A stretch of 64,000 bases of DNA from an uncultured Celeribacter sp. (GCF_963675965.1 NZ_OY780935.1:496001-560000), one strand, 5' to 3'. Positions 1 through 9,420 are shown, counted from the stretch's first letter. Made by a program: numbers and translations. The notes: generated by a model not told the origin, from the sequence alone.

Positions 1-255
1 GCCGTGGACCTGCGCCAAAGCGGCCCCAACACCCGCGCCGTCGGCGCTCAGGTCGAGATCGACAGCCGCGTAGGCCGTCAGATGCAAGAGGTGATGATCG
101 GCGGCGGGCATGGCTCGGGCAAATCCGTGGCGCTGCATTTCGGACTTGGCACGGCCACAACAGCGCGATTGCGCATCACATGGCCGGACGGAACCGTCAG
201 CGACTGGCAGAATGTCGAAACAGTGAACAGAACGCTGACAGTGACCCACGAGTGA
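1..255 (+). CDS. UnbV/ASPIC domain protein, C-terminal part
   Basis: The reading frame is open from the first base and ends at a TGA at 253-255, so the gene begins outside the window. The 80-odd visible residues match the end of the UnbV/ASPIC (CRTAC1) domain: a beta-rich run 'GGGHGSGKSVALHFGLG' followed by 'ITWPDGTVSDW' and a final 'VNRTLTV' strand. Such domains usually close extracellular FG-GAP/integrin-like repeat proteins. Substrate and role cannot be told from this fragment. The next gene is convergent 34 bases away. Confidence 0.75.
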   Translation, partial: AVDLRQSGPNTRAVGAQVEIDSRVGRQMQEVMIGGGHGSGKSVALHFGLGTATTARLRITWPDGTVSDWQNVETVNRTLTVTHE

Positions 256-266
256 GCCAAGACAAC

Positions 267-285
267 GGCGCGCAGCCGGCGCGCC
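267..285. terminator. Hairpin between convergent genes
   Basis: GGCGCGC (267-273) and GCGCGCC (279-285) form a perfect 7-bp stem around AGCCG in the 34-base gap between two converging genes. The T-run on the plus side (TATTTTT) starts about six bases after the stem, so this is a weak terminator candidate. Confidence 0.3.
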
Positions 286-289
286 AAGG

Positions 290-1618
290 CTATTTTTCGA
301 AGCTCAGCCCAGAAGGCACATGGTCGGGAATGCCAAGCCGATTTGGATCATCCTCCAAAGCCGACAGAAAGGCCATCAGCGCATCGATCTGATCGGCCCC
401 CAGCACATGATCCTTCACCTCAATCGCCGACAGGATCGCGGCGACATCCGCCTCATTGTCCATCACCTCCCAGTCCTCGACCGGCAGATCGGGCAAGACC
501 GCCTGACTGCGATCATAGGATAAAAGCGCCCGATTGGGCGTCAGATGAGCCGTCAGGAAATCACGCAGATCGGCATAGGCCCCGGAGTGCCCATAGGGCG
601 CCGTCAGGGTCACATTGCGCAAAGACGGCGTGCGGAAGGCATAAAGATCTTCGGCCCGTCCGGTCACACGAAACCGCCCTTCATCACGCGCACCGCGCTC
701 GAAATCGAGCGTTTTTCCCGGCCCCAACTGCGGCTGCCCCATGGCATGAAACCCATGGTCGGTCTGAAACAGTCCGGAATGACAGTCGGAACACCCCGCA
801 GCCCCGTAAAACAGATCCATCCCCTCTCGCGCCAGATCACTCAACGCCGCCTCATTGCCGCGCAGATAGCGGTCAAAGGCGCTGTCATCGGCGCGAAACT
901 CAAAGGCCATGAAGCCTGCAATCGCGTTGGACACATCGGAGAAGCGGATCGGCTGCCCCGCCGCAATGTCGGGATAGGCCTCGGCAAACATGGCTCGATA
1001 GGCCGGGATCGCCGAAACTTTCGCCGCGATTAGCTCCCATGCGCCACCATCGCCGGAAAACCGCCCCTTGCGCACCAGTTTTGACAGAGGATTCTCACTG
1101 ACCTGCCCGGCCATTTCATCCGGGGAAAGCACGGGGAAGGCGGCCTGCGTCGCCAGAATGCCCGACACCTGCGAAAAAAAGTCGTCCTCGATCGGCACCC
1201 GCAAAACGCCGTCGATCCGTTCGACACGCCCGTCATGGAACATCGAGCGGTATTCGACCGCCCCAAGATTATAAAGCGCCGGCGCGTTGCGCGGCACGCG
1301 GTCTTCGGGCGGATTGTCCGCCGTGGCACGCCGCTCGGGTCCCAGACCCTGCCCACCTTCCCCCATGCCAAGGCTCAGCCCATCCGAGGTGCCAAAACGC
1401 GGATGATGACAGGTGGAACAGGAAATATTGTCATTGCCGGACAGGATCGGGTCATAGAACAAGAGCTGCCCAAGACGCGTTTCTGCCAGGTCGACACGCA
1501 GAAAGTCCTGATCGGTTGCGGGCAAAGGCAGATCACCCGCCCAGAGCCCGGCCTGACCCAGACCGCCCCCGATCAGGAACAGCCCGACGATCAGCGTGCG
1601 CGGGATCTTATGCGGCAT
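290..1618 (-). CDS. Di-heme cytochrome c peroxidase / MauG-family protein
   Basis: Exported c-type cytochrome of the bacterial cytochrome c peroxidase / MauG family. Two heme-binding CxxCH motifs are visible, CSTCH near residue 67 and CSDCH near residue 276, and an N-terminal hydrophobic segment (LIVGLFLIGGGLG) looks like a Sec signal peptide. Length (about 440 residues) suits the family. In the periplasm such proteins reduce peroxide or oxidise a protein partner. The start is uncertain: ATGs at 1618 and 1627 and a TTG at 1633 are in frame, and all overlap the end of the upstream beta-propeller gene, which suggests co-transcription. The partner substrate is not evident. Confidence 0.85.
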   Translation of the reverse strand: MPHKIPRTLIVGLFLIGGGLGQAGLWAGDLPLPATDQDFLRVDLAETRLGQLLFYDPILSGNDNISCSTCHHPRFGTSDGLSLGMGEGGQGLGPERRATADNPPEDRVPRNAPALYNLGAVEYRSMFHDGRVERIDGVLRVPIEDDFFSQVSGILATQAAFPVLSPDEMAGQVSENPLSKLVRKGRFSGDGGAWELIAAKVSAIPAYRAMFAEAYPDIAAGQPIRFSDVSNAIAGFMAFEFRADDSAFDRYLRGNEAALSDLAREGMDLFYGAAGCSDCHSGLFQTDHGFHAMGQPQLGPGKTLDFERGARDEGRFRVTGRAEDLYAFRTPSLRNVTLTAPYGHSGAYADLRDFLTAHLTPNRALLSYDRSQAVLPDLPVEDWEVMDNEADVAAILSAIEVKDHVLGADQIDALMAFLSALEDDPNRLGIPDHVPSGLSFEK

Positions 1619-2444
1619 ATTCGACATAGGCAAAGGCTACACCATCCGGCGACCATGAAGGAGCATTGATTGTGCCCTGCCCGCCGGTAAAGCTCATCAG
1701 GGTTTTCGGCAGCTGGTCCTTGCCCTGCCACAGGCGCAAGGACACATGCATGTTCGGCGGATGCCCGACCACGCCTTCCTGATAGGCCATGTAGATCACC
1801 CGGTCTCCCGTCGGGCTTGGATGCGGGAACCAATTCACCATGGCGTCCTGCGTCATGCGTTCCAGCCCCGACCCATCGCGCCGCACCCGCCACAGCTCTG
1901 ACGCGCCGGTGCGGTCGGAATTGAACCAGATCATCTCGCCATCGGCGGAAAAATCCGGGCCGTCATAATGATGCGCGCCCTCGATGACACAGGTTTCATT
2001 GCCGCCATCGAGATCGCAGGTGTAGATGCCGAACAGACCTTCACGCACCGCCGTGTAGCAAACCACCTGCCCGTCCGGCGAAATGCCATGAAACCACGAC
2101 GGGCTGTGCGCCGTAACCCGCTCCGGATCGGCCTCTTCCGCGCTCAGGGACTGACGCCAGATCACCGCGCCCTCGCCAAAGGTATGGTCGGAAAACAGCA
2201 GCGTTTCCCCATCCGGCGTGATCCCATGGTCATTGTTCAACTGGATACACAGCCCGGTGTCGATTTCCAAAAGCTCCGGCGCCTCAAGATCCACCCAGAA
2301 CAGGTTCCCCCCGCCATTGACGATCAGCGCGCTGCCATCCGGCGTCCAGTTCGGAGCTGCGATGACCATATCCGTTTCGAGGACGGGAAACGCTTGCCCC
2401 TCCTCAAAGTCGTAAATCATCAGACGCGACGCCCATTTCGTCAT
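1608..2444 (-). CDS. TolB/PD40-type beta-propeller protein
   Basis: A 278-residue protein built of repeated blades of the WD40-like PD40 type: 'APNWTPDGSALIV', 'HGITPDGETLLFS', 'HGISPDGQVVCYT', 'GPDFSADGEMIWF', 'HPSPTGDRVIYM' and 'APSWSPDGVAFAY'. Six or so blades fill the whole chain and no signal peptide is obvious. The spacing of 'SPDG' motifs resembles the oligogalacturonide-lyase-type propeller, so a role in sugar-acid or oligosaccharide handling beside the mannosidase and isomerase genes is possible but only inferred. A GGGGTC stretch lies just before the ATG. Its 3' end overlaps the peroxidase gene. Confidence 0.7.
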   Translation of the reverse strand: MTKWASRLMIYDFEEGQAFPVLETDMVIAAPNWTPDGSALIVNGGGNLFWVDLEAPELLEIDTGLCIQLNNDHGITPDGETLLFSDHTFGEGAVIWRQSLSAEEADPERVTAHSPSWFHGISPDGQVVCYTAVREGLFGIYTCDLDGGNETCVIEGAHHYDGPDFSADGEMIWFNSDRTGASELWRVRRDGSGLERMTQDAMVNWFPHPSPTGDRVIYMAYQEGVVGHPPNMHVSLRLWQGKDQLPKTLMSFTGGQGTINAPSWSPDGVAFAYVEYAA

Positions 2445-2548
2445 TTGGCGACCCCTCCCGTCAGGCTGCGTCTCACCAGTCTACAGGGTCTCGGCAAAGC
2501 CGCCAATGACTTATATCATCAAAGACTTACTCTGATCATCACGGCGCG

Positions 2549-3235
2549 TCACAGCCAGCGATCATAGTCGCTGACCAAAAGATGCAGCGGCGCTTCGTCC
2601 TCTTCGATTTCGGAGAACCGACCGATGGGATCGCGGAAAATATTGTCAGTACGATCGTCATTCACATTGCTGACCTCGCCGATCAGCACCTTGCCACCCT
2701 CTCCCCAGAAGGCATGCCAGTGCCAGGGCTCAAGAGTCACGCTTTCGCCGGGCGCAAGGGCCAGATGTTCACCGGCCTTGAGCACTCGCTTGCGTCCGTC
2801 CGTCAGAACCTCGACAGGCGCCCGCTCATCCAGACCGCCATCCTCAGTGCGGGTATAAAGTTCCAGCACCAGCGTCCCGCCACCCCGGTTGATGATATCT
2901 TCGGTCTTCTTGATGTGGTGATGCATTGGAGAAACCTGGTTTTCTTCCGAAATCAACATCTTTTCGGCATAGAGCGGCCCCATGCCACGCGCCACATTGG
3001 CCGCACTGCCATTGCGCACGGTGAACAGAAACAGGCCGAGATTTTCAAAATCCCCCTGACCGTAATCCGTGATGTCCCAACCCAGCATGTGATCGCGGAT
3101 GATCGGGCTGCTGGTCGCAACTTCGTCTTTCAATGCCTCCGGTGTCAGATACCCAAAGGGCGGCATGATGAACCCGAAAGACCGCATGAAAGCATCGGAT
3201 TCGCGGATGATGTCGTTGACGGTGGACCGTTTCAT
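2549..3235 (-). CDS. D-lyxose ketol-isomerase family sugar isomerase
   Basis: Cupin-fold sugar isomerase of the D-lyxose isomerase family (about 228 residues, the normal length). The metal site is visible as 'HHH' at residues 105-107, Glu112, a second 'HWH' at 172-174 and Glu187 in 'LIGEVSNVND'. Known family members interconvert D-lyxose/D-xylulose and also D-mannose/D-fructose. Its ATG overlaps the stop of the upstream beta-mannosidase by four bases (ATGA), so the two are translationally coupled. This supports a route mannoside to mannose to fructose. The true sugar is an inference. Confidence 0.85.
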   Translation of the reverse strand: MKRSTVNDIIRESDAFMRSFGFIMPPFGYLTPEALKDEVATSSPIIRDHMLGWDITDYGQGDFENLGLFLFTVRNGSAANVARGMGPLYAEKMLISEENQVSPMHHHIKKTEDIINRGGGTLVLELYTRTEDGGLDERAPVEVLTDGRKRVLKAGEHLALAPGESVTLEPWHWHAFWGEGGKVLIGEVSNVNDDRTDNIFRDPIGRFSEIEEDEAPLHLLVSDYDRWL

Positions 3236-5670
3236 TGGGCGTCTCCATAGGTCGCGGAAAAGAGATTTCTGATTGTGAACGTCGGTGTGCCACGGGCCGT
3301 CTGTGGGGTAAAGGTCAGCGTGGCGGCGATGCCTGGCAAAAGCGTAACCGCGTTACCGGAGAAGCGTCCCGGCTGATCGGCCTCAAGCGTCACGAAAAGC
3401 GCCAGCGCAGATGCCTCCAAAACTACTTCAAAAACACCATCCTTCTCAATGATATTGAATGATATTTCAGGATCTAAAAGATCGTATTCCTTCCAGGGCT
3501 TCGGCGCAAAAAAGTCGCCGCCAGCGCAGCCCGCGGGCACGGGGGACCCAGCCTTCTCTCCGTCCTGATCTGCCTGCCACGTGTAGACAAATATTTCGTC
3601 TTTTTCGAGCGTTCCATGTGGAAGCTCAAACAGATCCAACGCCCGGGACGGCCAGGCGGACACCTGTACATCCGCCAGAGGCCGCATCTGCCCTTGCATA
3701 TTCACCGCCGCGACCTGGACTGAAACATCCACATAGTCCGGCAGATCATTGATAATCATAAATTTATCTCCAAATCCATCTGGCACGACGGTCACGAAAA
3801 CAGGTGCATAGAATTTCTGCGCCATGTGATGCAACAGCTTCCAGCTGCCACCATGATTCAGGCTTGACCAACTGGCACAGGGCCAGGTGTCGTTGAGCTG
3901 CCAATAGAGCGCCCCCCAACACTGCCCCTTGAGCGCGCGCCAGGCCGATACTGCGGTCTTGATCGCCAGCCCCTGCTGGACCTGCGACAGGTATACCAGA
4001 TCCTCAAAACGACCCGGCAGGCGAAATTCCCGCATCATCGTGGCAACGATCCGTTCGTTGCCCCCCGGATCCTTCTGATGAGCGTCCATCACCGGCGACG
4101 ACATATTGCGGTCCTCAGGCGCGATATGGCGCCGGATCACCTCCATCGACGGATAAGACTGAAACCCAAACTCCGACACAAAGCGCGGTGTCATCTCGCG
4201 ATAATCCGAGAAAGGTTTGTTTTCATGCCAGACCGTCCAGACATGCATGTCGCCCGAACTGTCTTCATGCCAGGCATCGCCATAATTCAACGGGCCAAGC
4301 GACGGCGACGACGGCCACCAGTTGGCACTTGGATCGACCGCGCGTAAGGCCCGTTCCAATGTCTGGTTCAGCCGGTCATACATCACCAGATAGCGGTCGC
4401 GATTGGCGCGCGCTTCCGGAAATTCGCGCAGCATGCCCAGAATCTCATTATCGCCACACCACAGCGCGAGGCAGGCATGATGGTGCAAACGACTGACCTG
4501 TTCGCGCGCCTCCTGCGCGACGTTGTCGAGAAACGCCAGGTCGGCCGGGTAGAGATTGCAGGCGAACATGAAATCCTGCCAGACCATCAATCCCAGCTCG
4601 TCGCAGAGGTCATAGAACCAATCCGGTTCATAGCGGCCCCCGCCCCAGACCCGGATCATGTTCATATGGGCATCCACCGCCGATTGCAGCAGATCGCGCA
4701 CCGCTGCCCGGTCGATGCGCCCATGCAGCGCATCTGCCGGTATCCAATTTGCCCCCTTGGCAAAAACATCGCGCCCGTTCACACGAAATTTGAACCCGGC
4801 ACCGTGATCGTCGGGACGACAGATATGTTCGATCCGGCGCAAGCCGATCCGCCGATGTGCGATCGCCGTGCCACAACTCAGTTCTAGATCGTAAAGTGGC
4901 TGCGCGCCCTGCCCGGCGGGCCACCAGAATTGCGGCACCTCGATGAAAAACGTCGCCTCTGCAACCCCGTCACGCACCGTGGCGTCGCGCTGCCGGTCGG
5001 CTAAATGCAAGGTCACCGCCGCACCATCGGCAACATTGGCCAGTTCGGCCCGCACATGTAACGACACACTTTCAGTTTCTATGTCGTGATGCTCCTGACG
5101 CAGCCCGATGTGCTCGAAACGCACGGCGTCCGGATCACGCAGTTGCACCTGGCCGCTCACCCCGAAGGGCGTCAGCGCAATATTCCAGTCCCAGCCAAAA
5201 TCGCATTGCTGCTTGCGCAACATATTGATGTTGGGGATCTGACAATTGCCTTTGTGATAAGGGATATACACCGGCTGGGCCGCCTGTCGTTCCCCGGCCG
5301 CCTTGACGACAGAGCGAAAGCAAAGCTCAATCCGATTTCTGCCCGGCTGCAATGCGTCGCGCATATCAACGGTCCAGATGCGAAAGGCGTTGTCTGCTCG
5401 CAGCACATGGCACCCGTTCACCAGAACGTCGACCATCCCGTCGAGTCCGGTCAGAACCAACTCTGTCGCACCCCCTGGATCGGCGATCTCGCAGGACAGC
5501 GTCCAGCCCCGCTCCGCAACCCAGCGCACCGCGGCTTCATTGGCCCCGTCATAGGGCTCTGGGCAATGGCCTGCCGCGACCAGTGCCGAGACCGCATCGA
5601 ACGGGCAACGCACATCCAAAGACCACGCGCCAGTTTCATCGCGCAATTGCCAGTTGTCCAACACCGTCAT
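3232..5670 (-). CDS. Beta-mannosidase (glycoside hydrolase family 2)
   Basis: An 812-residue GH2 enzyme that hydrolyses terminal beta-mannosides. The jelly-roll sugar-binding domain covers about residues 1-180, the Ig-like domain about 190-280 and the TIM barrel from about 295. The acid/base glutamate is in 'WCGDNE' (Glu409) and the nucleophile in 'FVSEFGFQSYP' (Glu500). The motifs 'WGGGRYEPDWFYDLCDELG' and 'WQDFMFAC' are typical of the mannosidase branch rather than beta-galactosidase. No signal peptide is visible, so a cytoplasmic or periplasmic role on imported oligosaccharides is likely. It heads a two- to four-gene minus-strand operon divergent from a LacI-type regulator. Confidence 0.92.
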   Translation of the reverse strand: MTVLDNWQLRDETGAWSLDVRCPFDAVSALVAAGHCPEPYDGANEAAVRWVAERGWTLSCEIADPGGATELVLTGLDGMVDVLVNGCHVLRADNAFRIWTVDMRDALQPGRNRIELCFRSVVKAAGERQAAQPVYIPYHKGNCQIPNINMLRKQQCDFGWDWNIALTPFGVSGQVQLRDPDAVRFEHIGLRQEHHDIETESVSLHVRAELANVADGAAVTLHLADRQRDATVRDGVAEATFFIEVPQFWWPAGQGAQPLYDLELSCGTAIAHRRIGLRRIEHICRPDDHGAGFKFRVNGRDVFAKGANWIPADALHGRIDRAAVRDLLQSAVDAHMNMIRVWGGGRYEPDWFYDLCDELGLMVWQDFMFACNLYPADLAFLDNVAQEAREQVSRLHHHACLALWCGDNEILGMLREFPEARANRDRYLVMYDRLNQTLERALRAVDPSANWWPSSPSLGPLNYGDAWHEDSSGDMHVWTVWHENKPFSDYREMTPRFVSEFGFQSYPSMEVIRRHIAPEDRNMSSPVMDAHQKDPGGNERIVATMMREFRLPGRFEDLVYLSQVQQGLAIKTAVSAWRALKGQCWGALYWQLNDTWPCASWSSLNHGGSWKLLHHMAQKFYAPVFVTVVPDGFGDKFMIINDLPDYVDVSVQVAAVNMQGQMRPLADVQVSAWPSRALDLFELPHGTLEKDEIFVYTWQADQDGEKAGSPVPAGCAGGDFFAPKPWKEYDLLDPEISFNIIEKDGVFEVVLEASALALFVTLEADQPGRFSGNAVTLLPGIAATLTFTPQTARGTPTFTIRNLFSATYGDAQ

Positions 5671-5725
5671 AGGTCTTTGCCTTTCTGCCGAACCTCAGGG
5701 AAACGGGCCTCTCCCTGAAGTCCTG

Positions 5726-5744
5726 AAACGTTATAGGATCGTTT
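5726..5744. promoter_or_regulatory. Candidate LacI-type operator
   Basis: In the 268-base gap between the divergent mannosidase and lacI-type genes, AAACG (5726-5730) and CGTTT (5740-5744) form an inverted repeat with a nine-base spacer. LacI-family operators are short palindromes with a central CG step; this one is imperfect, so it is only a candidate. Confidence 0.3.
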
Positions 5745-5938
5745 TATATGCCTTAGATTCAATCAAGCACAGTACAAACCCCGTCATTTTTACTAAGAAG
5801 TCAAAATCAACGCTGCGTCGATCTCGACCTGGTCGTTTTCCTCCTTAAGATGTGGGGGAAATTTCAAATAACTCCTCTGCTTCGGATGCCGTGGCGCACA
5901 GCTGCACCGATATCGACAAGACCAAGGACACAACGGGC

Positions 5939-6943
5939 ATGACAGAACGACCCACACTCAAGACCATTTCAAAAATGACTGGTCTTGCCATCGCGACCGT
6001 CAGTCGCGCCCTGCATGATGCGCCCGATATTTCGACCCAAACCAAAGAGCGCGTGCGCGCATGTGCCGAACAGATCGGATACCAGCCAAACCGTGCCGGT
6101 GTCCGGCTGCGCACGGGGCGCACGCATGTCGTTGCGATGATGCTGGCAACAGAAGCGGATATCACGAGCCACAGTTCGCAACTGGTCGCCGCCGTCGCAG
6201 CCAAGATGCATGACAGCGGCTATTTCCTTAACATCGCCCCCTCCGGCCCCAAGGAGGATACTCTGCGTGCGGTACAGCAAGTTGTGCAATCCCGGGCCGC
6301 GGATGCCATCATACTCAATCGCACCGAAGCCGACGATCCACGTGTGGCCTATCTGATGGAGCGTCGCTTTCCCTTCGTCACCCATGGGCGCACGATCTGG
6401 TCCGATGATCACGCCTGGGTCGATTTCGACAACCGCCGCTTTGCCGAAATCGGCATGCAGACACTCGCGAAACGTGGCCGCAAAACGATCCTGATCATCG
6501 CGCCGCCGCCTTCACAATTCTACGGTCAGGAAATTCGCGACGCCATCGAGACAACATCAACGCAGTTGGGCCTCACCCCGGTGGTCCTGAACGGGGCCAC
6601 GTCGGAAAGCTCCGTCACACAGATCGAATCCGCACTACAGCAGACGCTGGATCAAACCCCGCAGATTGACGGCGTCTTCTGCGCCTCGGTGCTGGGCAGC
6701 GTGGCTGCCGTCGATGTGATCGAACGTCGTGGCCGCATTCTGGGACAGGACTTCGATGCATTTTCCAAAGAGGCCAGCCCGCTTTTGCGCCGGTTTCGTC
6801 GTGATTTCATTGTGCTGCACGAAGATGTCGCGGCCGCCGGGGCCGATCTGGCGCGCGCGGTGCTGGGCGCCATCGACGCGCCGGACGCGTCCCCGCTGCA
6901 GCTTTTGCATGTGCCAAAGCTCGAAGATGTCTCGCCGCATTGA
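5939..6943 (+). CDS. LacI-family transcriptional regulator
   Basis: DNA-binding regulator of about 334 residues. The N-terminal helix-turn-helix is 'LKTISKMTGLAIATVSRAL' followed by 'VRACAEQIGYQPNRAGVRL', the classic LacI head. The rest is a periplasmic-binding-protein-like effector domain. I chose the ATG at 5939 because AAGGA lies ten bases upstream and the family begins at this point; an in-frame ATG at 5852 would add 29 unrelated residues without a ribosome site. Divergent from the mannosidase operon and upstream of TRAP permease genes, it probably responds to a sugar and controls one or both. Confidence 0.9.
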   Translation: MTERPTLKTISKMTGLAIATVSRALHDAPDISTQTKERVRACAEQIGYQPNRAGVRLRTGRTHVVAMMLATEADITSHSSQLVAAVAAKMHDSGYFLNIAPSGPKEDTLRAVQQVVQSRAADAIILNRTEADDPRVAYLMERRFPFVTHGRTIWSDDHAWVDFDNRRFAEIGMQTLAKRGRKTILIIAPPPSQFYGQEIRDAIETTSTQLGLTPVVLNGATSESSVTQIESALQQTLDQTPQIDGVFCASVLGSVAAVDVIERRGRILGQDFDAFSKEASPLLRRFRRDFIVLHEDVAAAGADLARAVLGAIDAPDASPLQLLHVPKLEDVSPH

Positions 6944-7066
6944 CCGGAACACCGCCCGCTGGCCGAAAAGATCCTTTTGCGAGATCCGTCATTAAGGATT
7001 GACCTCACCTCCGTGCCCTTTAAACCCTCGCAGTGAGTTTTCCACAGGGGCAACCGAGGGTGTCAG

Positions 7067-7573
7067 ATGTACCGCAAACTCTCTGACTGGACAGGCACAT
7101 TGGCGCGGCTTTGTGCCTATGCCGGCGGGCTGAGCCTGCTGATTGTCACGGCGCTGACCTGCGTCTCGGTTTTCGGGCGGGCTCTCAATGGGCTGGGTCT
7201 CGGTCCTCTGCCCGGCGATATCGAGATGGTGGAATTTGGCATCGGCTTTGCCGTTTTCGCTGCGCTGCCCTACACCCAGTTCAGCCGCGCCCATGCCCGC
7301 GTCGATCTGTTCAAACCGCGCTTCGGCAACAGCCTGAACCGGGTGCTGGATCTGGCAGGCGAGCTGATGATGCTGGCGATCATGAGCCTCATCGCATGGC
7401 GCCTGTGGGAAGGCATGCTGGAAAAAGGCGCCTATGGCGAAAGCTCTTTCATCCTGCAAATTCCTGTTGTCTGGGGGTATCGCGCCGCGATGGTCGCCAC
7501 GGCCATAGCCGTTATCGTCGCCCTGTTCTGCGTACTCAGAGCACTGCGCAGCTTTACCGGAAAGGACATCTGA
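7067..7573 (+). CDS. TRAP transporter small permease (DctQ type)
   Basis: A 168-residue membrane protein with four predicted helices (for example 'LLIVTALTCVSVFGRAL' and 'LAGELMMLAIMSLIAWRLW'), matching the DctQ subunit of tripartite ATP-independent periplasmic transporters. The motif 'SVFGRALNGLGLGPLPG.IEMVEFG' fits the family. GAGGG sits six bases before the ATG. It is followed after one base by the large permease. No DctP binding-protein gene is adjacent. Confidence 0.88.
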   Translation: MYRKLSDWTGTLARLCAYAGGLSLLIVTALTCVSVFGRALNGLGLGPLPGDIEMVEFGIGFAVFAALPYTQFSRAHARVDLFKPRFGNSLNRVLDLAGELMMLAIMSLIAWRLWEGMLEKGAYGESSFILQIPVVWGYRAAMVATAIAVIVALFCVLRALRSFTGKDI

Positions 7574-7574
7574 G

Positions 7575-8897
7575 ATGAGCCGCTTTGAAATCGGGCTTTG
7601 GTCCTTTCCTGTTCTGCTGATCCTGATCTTTCTGCGCGTGCCGATCGGTTTGGCCATGTTTGCCGTGGGCTTTGGCGGCGCCTATGTGCTCAATGGCAAT
7701 TCGGTGCTGATGCTGAGCCAGCTCAAACACCTCGTTTATGGCGAATTCTCGTCCTATTCCTTCTCTATCATTCCGCTGTTTTTGCTGATGGGCCATTTCG
7801 CCACGCTCGGCGGCATGTCCGCAGGGTTGTTCCGGGCAGCGGAAACCTGGCTGGGGCATCGTCGCGGCGGGGTCGCCATGGCCGCGGTCGGGGCCTGCGC
7901 CGGTTTCGGGGCCATCTGCGGATCCTCGCTGGCCACCGCCGCCACGATGGGCAAGGTCGCCCTGCCCGAACTCAAACGCAGCGGATACAGCGGACGGCTA
8001 GCCACAAGTGCGCTCGCGGCTGGCGGCACACTGGGCATTCTGATCCCGCCCTCGGTGATCCTCGTGGTCTATGCCATGCTGGCCGAAGAAAACATCGCCA
8101 AGCTGTTCGTCGCGGCCTTCGTCCCCGGCTTTCTGGCCGCCATCGGCTATATGGTCTGCATTTCGGTCTATGTCCGCCTGTTTCCCGACAGCTGTGGCCA
8201 ACGCGACCGCGCGCCCATGTCGGAACGTTTTGCCGCCCTTGCCAGGGTCTGGCCGGTGCTCGTCATTTTCATCGCCGTGGTCGGCGGCATCTATCTGGGG
8301 ATTTTCACCCCGACCGAAGCCGCCGCTGTCGGCGCCGCGGGCACGGGGCTTGTCGCGCTGTTCAGTGGCGGGCTGAGCTGGCGGGCGACGGCGGACGCCA
8401 TGCTGGAGACCGCCTCTTCGACCGGCATGATCTTTATGATCCTGATCGGGGCAACGGTGTTCAACAACTTCCTTGCCAACTCGGGCGTGCCGATGCAAAC
8501 CGCGTCTCTGGTCGCGGATTGGGGGCTCAGCCCCTGGATCATCCTGACGGGCGTGCTATTGCTTTATCTTGCCTTCGGCTGCGTCATGGACAGCCTGTCG
8601 ATGATCTTCCTGACCATTCCGATCCTCTATCCGATCATGGAAGGTCTCGATTTCGGCCTACCGCCGGGTGAGTTCGGCCTGTGGTTCGGGATTATCGTCC
8701 TGATCGTCGTGGAAGTCGGCCTAATCACGCCGCCCGTCGGGATGAACCTGTTCATCATCAATGCGCTCGATCCGAAAACCCCGATTGCCGAGACCTTCAA
8801 AGGCACCCTACCCTTCGTGATCACCGATCTGATCCGCGTGGCGCTTCTGGTGGCCTTTCCGGTCCTGACGCTGGGACTGGTCCGGCTGATCTACTAA
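7575..8897 (+). CDS. TRAP transporter large permease (DctM type)
   Basis: A 440-residue polytopic membrane protein of the DctM family, the Na+-coupled translocation subunit of TRAP transporters. Recognisable segments include 'IPLFLLMGHFATLGGMS', 'CGSSLATAATMGKVALPE', 'GGTLGILIPPSVILVVYAM', 'GIFTPTEAAAVGA' and 'EVGLITPPVGMNLFIIN'. About twelve helices are expected. It starts one base after the small-permease stop, so the two are one operon. The substrate is unknown; the LacI-type regulator upstream hints at a sugar or sugar acid. Its stop lies four bases from the stop of the convergent marR-type gene. Confidence 0.93.
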   Translation: MSRFEIGLWSFPVLLILIFLRVPIGLAMFAVGFGGAYVLNGNSVLMLSQLKHLVYGEFSSYSFSIIPLFLLMGHFATLGGMSAGLFRAAETWLGHRRGGVAMAAVGACAGFGAICGSSLATAATMGKVALPELKRSGYSGRLATSALAAGGTLGILIPPSVILVVYAMLAEENIAKLFVAAFVPGFLAAIGYMVCISVYVRLFPDSCGQRDRAPMSERFAALARVWPVLVIFIAVVGGIYLGIFTPTEAAAVGAAGTGLVALFSGGLSWRATADAMLETASSTGMIFMILIGATVFNNFLANSGVPMQTASLVADWGLSPWIILTGVLLLYLAFGCVMDSLSMIFLTIPILYPIMEGLDFGLPPGEFGLWFGIIVLIVVEVGLITPPVGMNLFIINALDPKTPIAETFKGTLPFVITDLIRVALLVAFPVLTLGLVRLIY

Positions 8898-8901
8898 CGA
8901 C

Positions 8902-9420
8902 CTACTGCGTGTCTTCCAGCCGAGTCAGCCAGCTTGCCAGCAGGTCGTCCATCTGCGCGAATTCAGCGTCACTCAAAAGACCACTGAGACGCTTTTGCGT
9001 CGCCACATGATCGTCGAGCGCCTTGTCGATGCGCGAAAAGCCCTCCGCACTAAGCGCGACAATGGCGCGACGGGCATCATCCTTATCCGTCCGGCGTTCG
9101 ACAAGGCCCTGCGTTTCCAGACGGTTGATGCGGTTGGTGACGGTCCCCGAGGTGATCATCATCCGCGCCATCAACTGCCCCGCGGTGAGCGCATAGGGCG
9201 GCCCGGCCCGGCGCAGGGTGGCCAGAAGGTCAAAGCTTGCGGCATTCAACCCGTGACGGTCAAAGGTCGCCTCCAGATCCTGGCGAACAAGACGCACCAC
9301 CCGCGCCAGCCGCCCGAGCAGCGCCATCGGCGCGGTGTCGAGATCCGGACGCTCACGCGCCCATTGCGTGAGGATCTCGTCAACGGAAAGACCCTGATCT
9401 GAAGCAGTATCCTGAGACAT
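8902..9420 (-). CDS. MarR-family transcriptional regulator
   Basis: A 172-residue winged-helix protein. The core 'LTAGQLMARMMITSGTVTNRINRLETQGLVERR' followed by 'DKDDARRAIVALSAEGF' is the MarR DNA-binding domain and wing. It is divergent from an EamA-family exporter gene, and the 98-base gap holds two perfect palindromes that are the likely operators. Repression of both itself and the exporter, relieved by a small ligand, is the usual logic for such pairs. Ligand unknown. Confidence 0.92.
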   Translation of the reverse strand: MSQDTASDQGLSVDEILTQWARERPDLDTAPMALLGRLARVVRLVRQDLEATFDRHGLNAASFDLLATLRRAGPPYALTAGQLMARMMITSGTVTNRINRLETQGLVERRTDKDDARRAIVALSAEGFSRIDKALDDHVATQKRLSGLLSDAEFAQMDDLLASWLTRLEDTQ

